DNA from: Acidobacteriota bacterium
GTDB taxonomy: Bacteria; Acidobacteriota; Thermoanaerobaculia; Thermoanaerobaculales; Sulfomarinibacteraceae
Length of the DNA: 38,348 nucleotides
NCBI GenBank assembly: GCA_015493585.1
Contig: WGCW01000145.1
Span: 1 to 38,348, forward strand
Direction: 5' to 3'
Of the stretch, positions 31,413 to 38,348 are shown one piece after another. The translations under genes were made by a program, and so were the position numbers. Positions within the stretch are counted from its first letter, which is position 1. Each line of letters begins with the position of its first letter. Under the pieces are notes generated by a model. That model was not told the origin of the DNA and searched no databases. It saw only the letters and a list, made by a program, of their open reading frames with translations.

Positions 31413-32438
31413 TTACAGCTGATTTTTCTGGAACATGTCCCGGAGGGCCAGCAGAATCTTGGCGAAATTGTGTTCCTTGAGGAAAGCTTGGAGCTCATCC
31501 TTGGCCAGCCCTTTGTGCATCCGAACGTGAATGGCATCGATCACGTCGTAGAAATCTGAAAGGGGTTGCAGTCCGAGAGGGGAAAAATTGTGTTCGTACC
31601 ACGGATGCTCACGGACCTTCAGCCACACGGCCGGCGTTGGAGGTACCTCGCGCTCCCATAGGCCTTCGGCGATGGCTGTCACCTCACGGTATAAGGCGTC
31701 GAGCACGGACTTCGTATCGCCGTCATCCATGGCGGCGACAACGGGATGCCGATCGTCGGCCGGTGGTGCGACAGGTTCGGCCTGCTTTTTTGAAACCGGG
31801 GTTGTTGGCGGGGACGCTGGCTTTGGTTCTTTCGCTGGCTTTTTTGACGTTTTGGTTTTTGGGGCCCTGGCTGTCTTTGATGCGGGGGGATGCGTGACGT
31901 CCGGAGCCGGCGGTTCGCTTCGCGACTTCTTGGGCTCATGTGCTTCCACCGGGGCCATTTCTTCCTTCGTTGCCTCTTGCGTACGACCCGACGAGCTTTT
32001 TGCGGCAGATTCCATGACTTTCCGGAACCGGAGGTGGAAGGTGCCCAGGAAAACGAGCTCGTTTTCGCTGATCATCCGTGCGAGCGCGAGTTTTTGCCGC
32101 ATCGTTTCCATCTCCATCATGCGGGCGTGAAGGAGAGGAGCGCTCGGTGCAAGTTCCCTGAGCTGGGGAAGCAGGGTTGAGTCTGATTCGAGGACCTCAA
32201 GGAGATCCTCGAACGAGGCAAAATCGATGATCTGCTGGTACTCGCTCTCGTACCAGTCGATCGCCTGCTCGTGTTCCTTTCGATCGATGAGCCGGGTGAG
32301 GACATGCTGCGGGAACCCGTTTCGAAACCACTCTTGGCCATAGTGATTCTCAAGCTCAGCATGAAGGGCGGAGCGAAGATCCAACAAGATCTGCGCGAGG
32401 ATTCGGTACGCGTCCAGATTCTGTTCGAGATTGACCAT
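31413..32438 (-). CDS. HEPN-like protein of unknown function with a basic linker
   Basis: I do not recognise this 341-aa protein firmly. The N-terminal 145 residues are helical: AYRILAQILLDLRSALHAEL, EQAIDWYESEYQQIIDF, then METMRQKLALARMISENEL. The last piece resembles the HEPN pattern R-x4-6-H before LSxxEL (Swt1-like group), but Leu/Ala stand where the His is expected. A Lys/Pro/Ala-rich linker (about 150-225) follows. The C-terminal 110 residues are again helical, and WYEHNFSPLGLQPLSDFYDVIDAI echoes the first half's WYE...FEDLLEVLE, suggesting a diverged duplication. There is no signal peptide. It is downstream of trmJ on the same strand but has its own promoter. The ATG at 32438 follows GGAGG. 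A nuclease role is unlikely if the motif is lost. Confidence 0.75.
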   Translation of the reverse strand: MVNLEQNLDAYRILAQILLDLRSALHAELENHYGQEWFRNGFPQHVLTRLIDRKEHEQAIDWYESEYQQIIDFASFEDLLEVLESDSTLLPQLRELAPSAPLLHARMMEMETMRQKLALARMISENELVFLGTFHLRFRKVMESAAKSSSGRTQEATKEEMAPVEAHEPKKSRSEPPAPDVTHPPASKTARAPKTKTSKKPAKEPKPASPPTTPVSKKQAEPVAPPADDRHPVVAAMDDGDTKSVLDALYREVTAIAEGLWEREVPPTPAVWLKVREHPWYEHNFSPLGLQPLSDFYDVIDAIHVRMHKGLAKDELQAFLKEHNFAKILLALRDMFQKNQL

Positions 32439-32515
32439 ACCTTTCTGCCTCCAGTGTTCCCGGCGTCGTTCTCAACACCGGTTGCTCACATACAAACTCC
32501 ATCCCTGTTCATTGA

Positions 32516-32544
32516 ATTATAAACCGGAACGAACGCAAAATCAC
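32516..32544 (-). promoter_or_regulatory. Promoter of the HEPN-like gene
   Basis: GTGATT (32539-32544), 17 bp, perfect TATAAT (32516-32521) on the minus strand. The -35 overlaps the trmJ stop codon. The leader would be about 70 nt. Confidence 0.65.
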
Positions 32545-33311
32545 ACGTCTTCCGATTCGAGGTCCTCCGATTCGACTTTTCCGTCGCCGTAACGGGGGAG
32601 ATGTGTGGGGTCGGCATGCGCCGCCCACTCCATCTGACGGCAAATCCCGTGGAGAATTGCGATCTCGTTTTCGGTTACGCCGGCTCGTCCAAGCATGCGC
32701 CGGATTTTCCGGAGGGTCCGTTCTGGGTTGACCGGGTCGAGAAACCCGATGGTCAGGAGGCTCTTCTTGAGGTGATCCATGAGCCGGCCCAGGGCCGACT
32801 GCGGTGCAGGGACGGGTCCGGTCGGAGGGCCTGGTTCGAGGGCGCTTGTCAGTGTGCCAAGTGAAATCGCGATGGCTTGCGTGAGGTTGAGAACCGGAAA
32901 CTCAGGGACGGTCGGGATCCGAACGGCCATGTCACACCGGTCCAGGTCTTCCCGCCGCATCCCCCGTGTCTCATTTCCAAAAACGAGCGCCGTTTCGTTG
33001 AGGGGGCGGGTGGAGAGAGCCGTTGCGGCCTCGGAAGGCGTCAGGACGGGAAGGTTGCTCCGGCCGCGGCCTGACGCCGTACCGACGAGCACCCGGTACC
33101 GTCCGGCTGCCGAGGCAAAATTGTCATGGATCCTGATCGAGAGATGGAGATGGGCGCCGCAGGCCCATTGGCGGACCTCGGGTGCATCGGGATCGATACC
33201 CGGCCGGACGAGATCGAGCACCGGGACCCCGAAGTTGGCGGCGACCCGCATGGCGGATCCCAGGTTGATTGGAAAAGCGGGCTCGACCAGGATGACCGAG
33301 GCAAAGGGCAT
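32541..33311 (-). CDS. trmJ: TrmJ-like tRNA (cytidine/uridine-2'-O-)-methyltransferase
   Basis: The product is about 256 aa and belongs to the SPOUT (SpoU/TrmH) knot methyltransferases. Motif 1 is EPAFPINLGSAMRVAANFG; motif 2 is ETALVFGNETRGM; motif 3 is FPVLNLTQAIAISL. With the C-terminal helical extension (TLRKIRRMLGRAGVTENEI), this is the TrmJ layout, which methylates the ribose of tRNA position 32 using SAM. The preferred start is the ATG at 33311 (MPFASVILVEPAFP). TATAGT (33318-33323, minus strand) ends 6 nt before it and there is no Shine-Dalgarno, consistent with a leaderless mRNA. The ORF-track start at 33401 adds 30 residues of no visible homology. Confidence 0.9.
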   Translation of the reverse strand: MPFASVILVEPAFPINLGSAMRVAANFGVPVLDLVRPGIDPDAPEVRQWACGAHLHLSIRIHDNFASAAGRYRVLVGTASGRGRSNLPVLTPSEAATALSTRPLNETALVFGNETRGMRREDLDRCDMAVRIPTVPEFPVLNLTQAIAISLGTLTSALEPGPPTGPVPAPQSALGRLMDHLKKSLLTIGFLDPVNPERTLRKIRRMLGRAGVTENEIAILHGICRQMEWAAHADPTHLPRYGDGKVESEDLESEDV

Positions 33312-33370
33312 GAAGCAACTATACCCGACCTCACCTGAGGCCTGGGTTTCGGGTAGAAGAATGAGCGGCG

Positions 33371-33376
33371 TATACT
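33371..33376 (+). promoter_or_regulatory. -10-like box upstream of the rhomboid gene
   Basis: TATACT, flanked gcg...ccc, lies 57 nt before the rhomboid ATG. No convincing -35 is visible. The promoter would be divergent from the trmJ one, about 50 bp away. Confidence 0.3.
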
Positions 33377-33433
33377 CCCCGGAAGAAAGCTGCGGCCTCA
33401 ACGTAAGGAAGGGAAGAAGGCAAGGAGGGCCGG

Positions 33434-35413
33434 ATGATCATTCCCATTGGACCAGAGGATACGTCGGTCAGACGCCTGCCCTGGGTCACGATCACGATTA
33501 TGATTCTCTGTGTCGCCGTGTTCTTGATGACCCTTCCGGTAAAAAAACGCATCGCTCAGAAAGCAGGAGCAGAGCTGAGCCAAGCCGTCCGCTACTACAT
33601 GGAGCATCCGTACCTCGAGCCTCCCTCCGAGCTCAAGCGAATCCTTGGGAGCGGGAACAAGGAGAAGGATGCGGCCTTGCGGGAGCTGGTGAAACAGTTC
33701 GGAAAGAAGCCGCCCGAAGATTCTGCCGTCAGAAAAGAGCAGCAACAGCGGCTGGAACGGCTCGTGAAGGTCGTCTTTACAACGATTCACCAGATGCCCG
33801 CCTACCGGTTTGGCCTCATCCCGGCGAACATCAGGCCGGCATCGTTGATCACCCACATGTTCATGCACGCAGGTTGGATCCACCTGTTGGGCAACCTGTT
33901 TTTCTTGTACCTGACCGGTCCGTTCGTCGAGGATGAGTTGGGGCGGCCGATCTTTGCTGCCTTCTACCTCGTCGCTGGTGTGTTCGCGGGGCTGATGTTT
34001 GCGATCCATTACCCGAACTTTCAGGGTCCGCTCATTGGGGCTTCAGGCGCCATTGCAGGTGTGATGGGAGCGTTTGCAGTCCTTTTCTGGAAGAGAAGAA
34101 TCCGATTTTTCTACTGGATTGGTGTGATTTTCACCGGTACCTTTTCGGCGCCTGCCTGGCTGATGATCGGGCTTTGGTTCTTGAGGGAGCTCGTCTTTGC
34201 TCAGGGGATGGATGCACTTGGCATGTCCGGAGGTGGAGGCGTTGCGCATTGGGCCCATGTGTGGGGGTTCGGGCTTGGGTTCGTGACGGCGGGAGCGCTT
34301 CGTCGCTTCGGGATTCTTGAAAAGTATGTCAGCCCGGCTATCGAGTCCAAGGTGACGTTGGTGGACAACACCATCATCGACGATGCGATGGAGATGTTTC
34401 GTGCCGGCGACACCGATGGGGCGATTGCGCATCTGAAAGAGGCCATCCAGAGCGACCCCGGGAACGTCGATCTCAAGCTCGCTGCGTGGCACCTGTACGT
34501 GGAGAGTGGCAGGATCGAACAGGGCTCGGCCATCGCCGTCGATCTGATCCGCCGCAGCTTGAGACAGGGAGACGGCGAGATGGCACTGATGGTGTGGTCC
34601 GAGCTGAAGAAGTCGGGTGGAGACCTTTTTCTCGACGCCGTAAGCATCATCCGGCTTGCCGGCCTTCTCCGTGACGAAGGCCGTCTCGATGAGGCCCGCG
34701 AGACGATTCACGATCTCATGCTGGCCGGGGATCAGGCGGTGCCGGTTGGCGCTGCCGTCCGGGCAGCCCGTCTTGCCCACGATCTCAATGCGCCGGATGC
34801 CGCGGCGCTGATCGAGCGGGCACTTCGCATGCCTGAACTTGCGCCGGAGGCGCGGGCTGAACTCTCAAAAATACGTGATGAGGCCGCGGCGCCAGTTGTC
34901 CCAACTGCTGTCCCATCATCCCCTCCGGAAGCACCCGTCAAAGAAGAGGAGGCCACCCCACAGGAGCGGGCTCCCGTTGACCTTGTCGCAGCCGTTCACA
35001 CGCTCAAGGTCATGCGGGCCATCCCTCTCCGCTTCACGGCTGAAGGGCTCATGATTCGGGTAGGGGAGAAGGAGCACCAGCTTGGAAACGCACAGGTGGA
35101 AGCGGTGGCCGTCGCTGGGATCAAGGAGGGACCGCGGCCCTATCTCCTCATCGATCTGCTGCTCGACGGCCCGTGGAGCGATCAGCCGGAGCTCCGGATC
35201 GTTCGCCTCGATAGCCGGACCTTCAACCCCCGCACCGTGCTTGGCAAAGGCGAGGAAAATCCAACCCAGGCTCTGAGGGCGATCCTTGATGAGTTGCTCC
35301 GCTCAACCGGGGCCGTGCCGCTCCCCGATCCGGACGCGGCCCGTGGCAAGCCGTTTGCCATGTTCGCCAGTGAACAGGAGTACGAGCGAACCGTCTTGTC
35401 TGTGGCATCGTGA
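33434..35413 (+). CDS. Rhomboid-family intramembrane protease with TPR-like C-terminal part
   Basis: The 659-aa protein has one helix (about 17-35), a charged loop of some 90 residues, and a rhomboid core of six or so helices (about 130-300). The core shows HAGWIHLLGN (Asn154), the nucleophile Ser204 in IGASGAIAG, and the partner His275 in AHVWGFGLG, so the catalytic dyad is complete. The cytoplasmic C-terminus has TPR-like helical repeats (about 315-470, AMEMFRAGDTDGAIAHLKEAIQSDPGNVDLKLAAW), a Pro/Glu-rich linker and a small domain (about 520-655) of unknown type. Rhomboids cut membrane helices; the TPR part probably binds partners. Start ATG at 33434 follows AAGGAGG by 5 nt. It has tail-to-tail contact with the AMMECR1 gene (9 nt gap). 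Confidence 0.92.
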   Translation: MIIPIGPEDTSVRRLPWVTITIMILCVAVFLMTLPVKKRIAQKAGAELSQAVRYYMEHPYLEPPSELKRILGSGNKEKDAALRELVKQFGKKPPEDSAVRKEQQQRLERLVKVVFTTIHQMPAYRFGLIPANIRPASLITHMFMHAGWIHLLGNLFFLYLTGPFVEDELGRPIFAAFYLVAGVFAGLMFAIHYPNFQGPLIGASGAIAGVMGAFAVLFWKRRIRFFYWIGVIFTGTFSAPAWLMIGLWFLRELVFAQGMDALGMSGGGGVAHWAHVWGFGLGFVTAGALRRFGILEKYVSPAIESKVTLVDNTIIDDAMEMFRAGDTDGAIAHLKEAIQSDPGNVDLKLAAWHLYVESGRIEQGSAIAVDLIRRSLRQGDGEMALMVWSELKKSGGDLFLDAVSIIRLAGLLRDEGRLDEARETIHDLMLAGDQAVPVGAAVRAARLAHDLNAPDAAALIERALRMPELAPEARAELSKIRDEAAAPVVPTAVPSSPPEAPVKEEEATPQERAPVDLVAAVHTLKVMRAIPLRFTAEGLMIRVGEKEHQLGNAQVEAVAVAGIKEGPRPYLLIDLLLDGPWSDQPELRIVRLDSRTFNPRTVLGKGEENPTQALRAILDELLRSTGAVPLPDPDAARGKPFAMFASEQEYERTVLSVAS

Positions 35414-35422
35414 TCGCCGTTT

Positions 35423-35989
35423 TTACCTAAGCCCTTCAGAAGCCTCTGAAAAGACTTCCGCTGAGAAGACCAGGATGCGGGTGACCGGATCCTTCCAGCA
35501 CCCGGGTCTGAGGCCGGCCTTACGGCACGTGTAGTCGAGAAATGTCTCGCGATCCCATCCATACTCTGTTGCGACCTGAGGGAGCAGGAGGCCACGATAC
35601 AGCCCCCGTTCGATCATCACGCCGTGCACCCCAACCTGGACCTCTTCCGGAGAGGCCACCTCCTGAAGCGGCGTCAGCGCTGAAACCTCAATCTCAACGT
35701 TAGGGAGCTCATTGGAGCTCAGCGGGTTGAAACGGGGGTCGTGAAAGGCCGCATTGATCGCATTGGATCGGACCGATTCCCACAACGGTTCGACGCCGGC
35801 GACGTGTCCAATGCAGCCGCGAAGCTGTCCACCCTTCTTGAGCGTGACGAACGCTCCCCGGATTTCACTCAATGGGCCAGCCGGAGGATCGAGCTCGGGA
35901 AGCGCCTCGCCGCTGAACTTCGCCTCTAGTGTCTGGCGTGCCAGGTAAAGAAGGCGGCGTTTCTCCTCACCTGTCAACGGTCTTGCCAT
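35423..35989 (-). CDS. AMMECR1-domain protein (AmmeMemoRadiSam protein A type)
   Basis: The 188-aa product is a single AMMECR1 domain. It has the conserved motif LRGCIG in KGGQLRGCIGHVAG, then AINAAFHDPRFNPLSSNELPNVEIEVSAL and GLLLPQVATEYGWDRETFLDYTCRKAGL. AMMECR1 proteins often occur with a Memo-like dioxygenase and a radical SAM enzyme; neither is here, so this copy stands alone. The biochemical role of the family is unsettled. The ATG at 35989 follows GGAGGTGAGCC. It lies 44 nt after the Crp/Fnr gene on the same strand and is probably co-transcribed. Confidence 0.92.
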   Translation of the reverse strand: MARPLTGEEKRRLLYLARQTLEAKFSGEALPELDPPAGPLSEIRGAFVTLKKGGQLRGCIGHVAGVEPLWESVRSNAINAAFHDPRFNPLSSNELPNVEIEVSALTPLQEVASPEEVQVGVHGVMIERGLYRGLLLPQVATEYGWDRETFLDYTCRKAGLRPGCWKDPVTRILVFSAEVFSEASEGLR

Positions 35990-36033
35990 GGCTCACCTCC
36001 CTGTGTTGACGATGGGTCGCGGCGGCCAAGCTG

Positions 36034-36738
36034 TCAAGGCCAGGTTGGTTCTGTCGATCCGGCAATCCTGAGCAGCCCGGGAGGATCGGTGAGGGTGATC
36101 TTTCTGCGGCCGATCTTGATGATGCCGCCCTCCTCCAGCTTGCGCAGCGTGCGTGAGAGGACCTCGGGTGCCGTCCCAAGAATGCCGGCGATGACGTGCA
36201 TGGGAATGGTCAGTGGGATTTCCGTGCCTGGCTCCACTGGCCGGTCGCCGCCGAGTCCAAGGAGGAAAAGCGCGAGCCGTTCCTCGACTTTCCGGTGGGT
36301 CAGCAGCTCCATCTTCGTCACGAGGGTGCGGGTCCAGGCAGACAATGCACCCAAGAGTGCGACGCTCAGCTCGGGGGTCGCTGTCAGGAGGTGAACGATG
36401 TTGTCTCGTGGCCACAACCAGAGCGAGGTCTCTTCGAGGGCGATCGCCGTGGCCGGGTACGTCCGTTGTCCGAACAATCCGACGGCGGCGAACGTCTCAC
36501 CTCCTTCGACGAGATGGAGCACGAGCTCCTTGCCGTCTGGGGAGCTCCGGACCAGCTTGATTCTGCCGTCGAGCACGGCCCAGAGACCCTCGCACGGGTG
36601 CCCGGCCAGGAAGATCAGCTCCCCCTTGTTCGCCCGGCGTGGCAACCCGGCCTGGATCATCGCATGCCGGTCTGCCGCATCAAGCCCCGCAAGCAGGGGG
36701 AGGGAGTTGAGCTCCTGAGGGTACCCGCCGTTCGTCAT
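36034..36738 (-). CDS. Crp/Fnr-family transcription regulator
   Basis: The 234-aa product has an N-terminal cyclic-nucleotide-binding-type beta barrel (GELIFLAGHPCEGLWAVLDGRIKL, GGETFAAVGLFG), a dimer helix (LLGALSAWTRTLVTKMELL) and a C-terminal winged helix (VIAGILGTAPEVLSRTLRKLEEGGIIKI). The recognition helix APEVLSRTL resembles Crp/Fnr type. The barrel lacks the Fnr 4Fe-4S cysteines; only one Cys is seen there. The ligand is therefore open. The ATG at 36738 is preferred; TACAAT (36747-36752, minus strand) ends 8 nt before it. The ORF-track start at 36867 lies inside a mobile-element-like repeat. The AMMECR1 gene follows. Confidence 0.9.
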   Translation of the reverse strand: MTNGGYPQELNSLPLLAGLDAADRHAMIQAGLPRRANKGELIFLAGHPCEGLWAVLDGRIKLVRSSPDGKELVLHLVEGGETFAAVGLFGQRTYPATAIALEETSLWLWPRDNIVHLLTATPELSVALLGALSAWTRTLVTKMELLTHRKVEERLALFLLGLGGDRPVEPGTEIPLTIPMHVIAGILGTAPEVLSRTLRKLEEGGIIKIGRRKITLTDPPGLLRIAGSTEPTWP

Positions 36739-36784
36739 CGCCGCCGATTGTACCCTGCCTAGGGGCACCCGTTTGATCAGGCCT

Positions 36785-37017
36785 GTATTGAGGGCGTTAC
36801 GCTGTGCCGCATCGTTCGGAGACAGCCTTGGAGCGCGGACTTCAGTCCGCATCTTTTTCTGCCACAACGCGTTGAGCGCGCAATGCGGACTAAAGTCCGC
36901 ACTCCCTCAGGCGCTCTCGCCGCGAGCGATCGCCTTGGCGTTGGGGTGAGCATGCTTCGATCGTGGTTGGATCCACTGGAACCACACGGGTTCCGCACAG
37001 CGCAACGCCCTCGTATT
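36785..37017. mobile_element. MITE-like element, 223 bp, with target duplication
   Basis: GAGGGCGTTACGCTGTGC (36790-36807) and its reverse complement with one change (36995-37012) form 18-bp terminal inverted repeats. GTATT directly abuts both ends (36785-36789 and 37013-37017), as expected for a 5-bp target-site duplication. The 223-bp interior has no transposase gene. It fills most of the 301-bp gap between the Crp/Fnr gene and the flavoprotein gene. Confidence 0.6.
36830..36905. repeat. BIME/REP-like double palindrome
   Basis: Two 21-bp arms (36830-36850 and 36885-36905) are inverted copies with 19 of 21 matches. Each arm itself contains a perfect palindrome around TTCA or TAAA: GCGGAC-TTCA-GTCCGC and TGCGGAC-TAAA-GTCCGCA. 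Similar GCGGACTNNAGTCCGC palindromes are widespread REP-type repeats (recollection). It lies inside the MITE-like element. Confidence 0.75.
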
Positions 37018-37039
37018 GCATCGCGCGGCACAGAACGCG

Positions 37040-38023
37040 TTATGACACCACGAGGGAGGGGAGGCGTGTGGCGAGAATGTCATGCGCCTCGGTCACGGTT
37101 CGTTCGATCAGCTCGGCCACGGGCGGAATGTCCTCGATGAGGCCCACAGACTGGCCGACCGGAAGCAACCCCGCCTCGAGATCGCCCTCGGAGAGGAGCC
37201 GGAGCCCGTTCTTGCCGCTGATCAGCGGAGCGAGCTGCTCGATACCTGCCCCCTCCCGTTCCATGGCAGCAACCCGCTCGGCGAGCGCGTTGCGCCAGAC
37301 ACGTTCCGTGTTCTTGAGCGACCGGAGGAGGAGGATCGTCTCGGTTTCGCTCATCTCGACGAGCTTCTGCTTGACGGCCGGATGCACCGGAGATTCTTCG
37401 GTGGCCATAAACCGCGTTCCCATGTTGATGCCATCCGCGCCGAGCGCGAGCGCAGCGGCCAGGCCACGCCCGTCGCCAAAGCCACCTGAGGCGATCACGG
37501 GCACCTTGAGCCCGGACGCGGCGAGCGGAGCCAAGATCAACGAGGTAACGTCGTCCTCGCCTGGGTGGCCCGCGCATTCGAACCCGTCGATGCTGATGAT
37601 GTCGCAGCCGATCGATTCGGCCTTCTTGGCGTAGCGCACGGCCGTGCACTTGTGAATGACCAGCGCTCCGCCTTTCTTGATCCGATCGAGCCATGGCTCC
37701 GGGTTCCGGCCGGCCGTCTCGACGACAGGGATCCCCTCACCAGCGATCACGTCGATCAGCGAACCGTAATCCTTCGGAACGAGCGTTGGCAGAAACGTCA
37801 CATTGACACCAAACGGTTTGTCCGTCAGCTGACGCGTGCGGGCGATCGCCTGCTCCAAGCCCTTCGCATCCCCAAAGGTCAGCGCGGTCATGATCCCGAG
37901 ACCGCCGGCGTTGGATACGGCCGCTACGAGCTCGGGTTGGGCGACCCACATCATCCCCCCCTGGACGATCGGATGCTCAATCTGCAGCATCTCGGTCACA
38001 CGTGTGCGAATCAGCTGTGTCAT
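37040..38023 (-). CDS. Nitronate monooxygenase-family FMN protein
   Basis: The 327-aa TIM-barrel flavoprotein starts with HPIVQGGMMWVAQPELVAAVSNAGGLG. It also has VIHKCTAVRYAKKAESIGCDIISIDGFECAGHPGEDDV and IASGGFGDGRGLAAALALGADGINMGTRFMAT. These are signatures of the nitronate monooxygenase / 2-nitropropane dioxygenase family, which also includes NADH:quinone reductase PA1024 and FabK enoyl reductases. The GFECAGHPGEDD motif resembles the PA1024 type as I recall it, so quinone reductase is a serious alternative to nitronate oxidation. The ATG at 38023 follows GGGGAGG. The ORF-track extension to 38206 runs through a promoter and a repeat and is rejected. It stands alone. Confidence 0.88.
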   Translation of the reverse strand: MTQLIRTRVTEMLQIEHPIVQGGMMWVAQPELVAAVSNAGGLGIMTALTFGDAKGLEQAIARTRQLTDKPFGVNVTFLPTLVPKDYGSLIDVIAGEGIPVVETAGRNPEPWLDRIKKGGALVIHKCTAVRYAKKAESIGCDIISIDGFECAGHPGEDDVTSLILAPLAASGLKVPVIASGGFGDGRGLAAALALGADGINMGTRFMATEESPVHPAVKQKLVEMSETETILLLRSLKNTERVWRNALAERVAAMEREGAGIEQLAPLISGKNGLRLLSEGDLEAGLLPVGQSVGLIEDIPPVAELIERTVTEAHDILATRLPSLVVS

Positions 38024-38083
38024 CGTCAACGCCTCCCCGGAGCACGTTCCGAACGGCCGGTATCGCACTCCACCGTGCGACGG

Positions 38084-38112
38084 ATCATAACGTGACGCTG
38101 AGGCGACGTCCA
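38084..38112 (-). promoter_or_regulatory. Promoter of the flavoprotein gene
   Basis: TGGACG (38107-38112), 17 bp, TATGAT (38084-38089) on the minus strand. A perfect inverted repeat TCGCAC / GTGCGA (38063-38080) starts 3 nt after the -10, over the expected transcription start near 38077, and may be an operator or leader hairpin. Confidence 0.55.
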
Positions 38113-38133
38113 GGAACGCATCACGACCTGTTG

Positions 38134-38348
38134 GAGGTTGTTGCGCGGTGCGCCGCTTCTTTGCAAGATTGGTGGGAAGAGGCATGAAACGCAGAGGAGC
38201 AGCCACCCCTTCCTTGTCATCCTTCGCCTCCGGCTCAGGATGACAGCGGGAGAATATGGCGGCTGAGGATGACCAGGGAAGAGCATGGCTCAGGATGACA
38301 TTGGGGGGCGTTCCGATGATTCAACACTGTCCCCATCTCGTGAAGATC
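38134..38348. repeat. Dispersed intergenic element, copy 2 (runs to the window edge)
   Basis: Its first 63 bp and last 30 bp match the element at 24689-24972. The interior holds several (T)CAGGATGACA boxes and a hairpin GTCATCCTTCGCC...GGCTCAGGATGAC. The last base of the window is inside the conserved GTGAAGATC end, so the true end may lie beyond. No gene is visible from 38113 to 38348. Confidence 0.75.

Overview
The window is GC-rich chromosomal DNA from a free-living Gram-negative-type bacterium. It carries an ExbB/ExbD/TonB-like system, a lipoprotein-like murein transglycosylase, futalosine-pathway menaquinone synthesis (mqnA) and many long fused proteins. Fused AroD-AroE and Sat-CysC, a secreted protein of the IPAVA-type and intergenic GTCATCCTGAGC/GGATGACA repeats suggest an Acidobacteriota relative such as Thermoanaerobaculia. 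That placement is inference; there is no rRNA in the window to confirm it. I found no rRNA, tRNA, CRISPR array, phage or complete insertion sequence.

Layout. 1-655 is a gene-free composite repeat region. 656-4233 holds hemW (minus), then a tonB-exbB-exbD operon (plus). 4239-10072 holds an orphan SmtB/ArsR-type metal sensor (minus), metK with an orphan histidine kinase, a secreted protein, a small 4Fe-4S ferredoxin with a clear terminator, and trpS. 10062-13294 (minus) holds a fused dehydroquinase/shikimate dehydrogenase and an ArnT-like glycosyltransferase. 13396-18833 (plus) holds lhgO, the sulfate-activation fusion sat-cysC, an SLC13-type permease with TrkA-C domains (probably sulfate uptake) and a SlyD-like FKBP. 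18863-24613 (minus) holds the mqnA - alpha/beta hydrolase - priA operon behind a DASS carboxylate transporter. 24614-25284 is a second repeat region. 25285-29209 (minus) holds a PDZ-membrane-GAF-GGDEF diguanylate cyclase and an isocitrate dehydrogenase with an unusual four-cysteine insertion. 29312-38023 holds a double-SBP lytic transglycosylase, a HEPN-like protein of unknown role, TrmJ, a rhomboid-TPR fusion, an AMMECR1 protein with a Crp/Fnr regulator, a MITE-like element, and a nitronate-monooxygenase-family flavoprotein. 38024-38348 is a third repeat region.

Most genes are housekeeping or regulatory; I see no complete defence, secondary-metabolite or mobile-gene cluster. The most notable signals are: (i) a recurring TANNNT box 6-8 nt before start codons that lack a Shine-Dalgarno, suggesting frequent leaderless transcription; (ii) a 223-bp MITE-like element with 18-bp inverted termini and an abutting GTATT duplication; (iii) a dispersed intergenic element with conserved ends and variable interior; (iv) the zinc-ribbon-like insertion in isocitrate dehydrogenase; and (v) a HEPN-like protein lacking the expected catalytic histidine. 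All calls come from reading the sequence; no database search was run.
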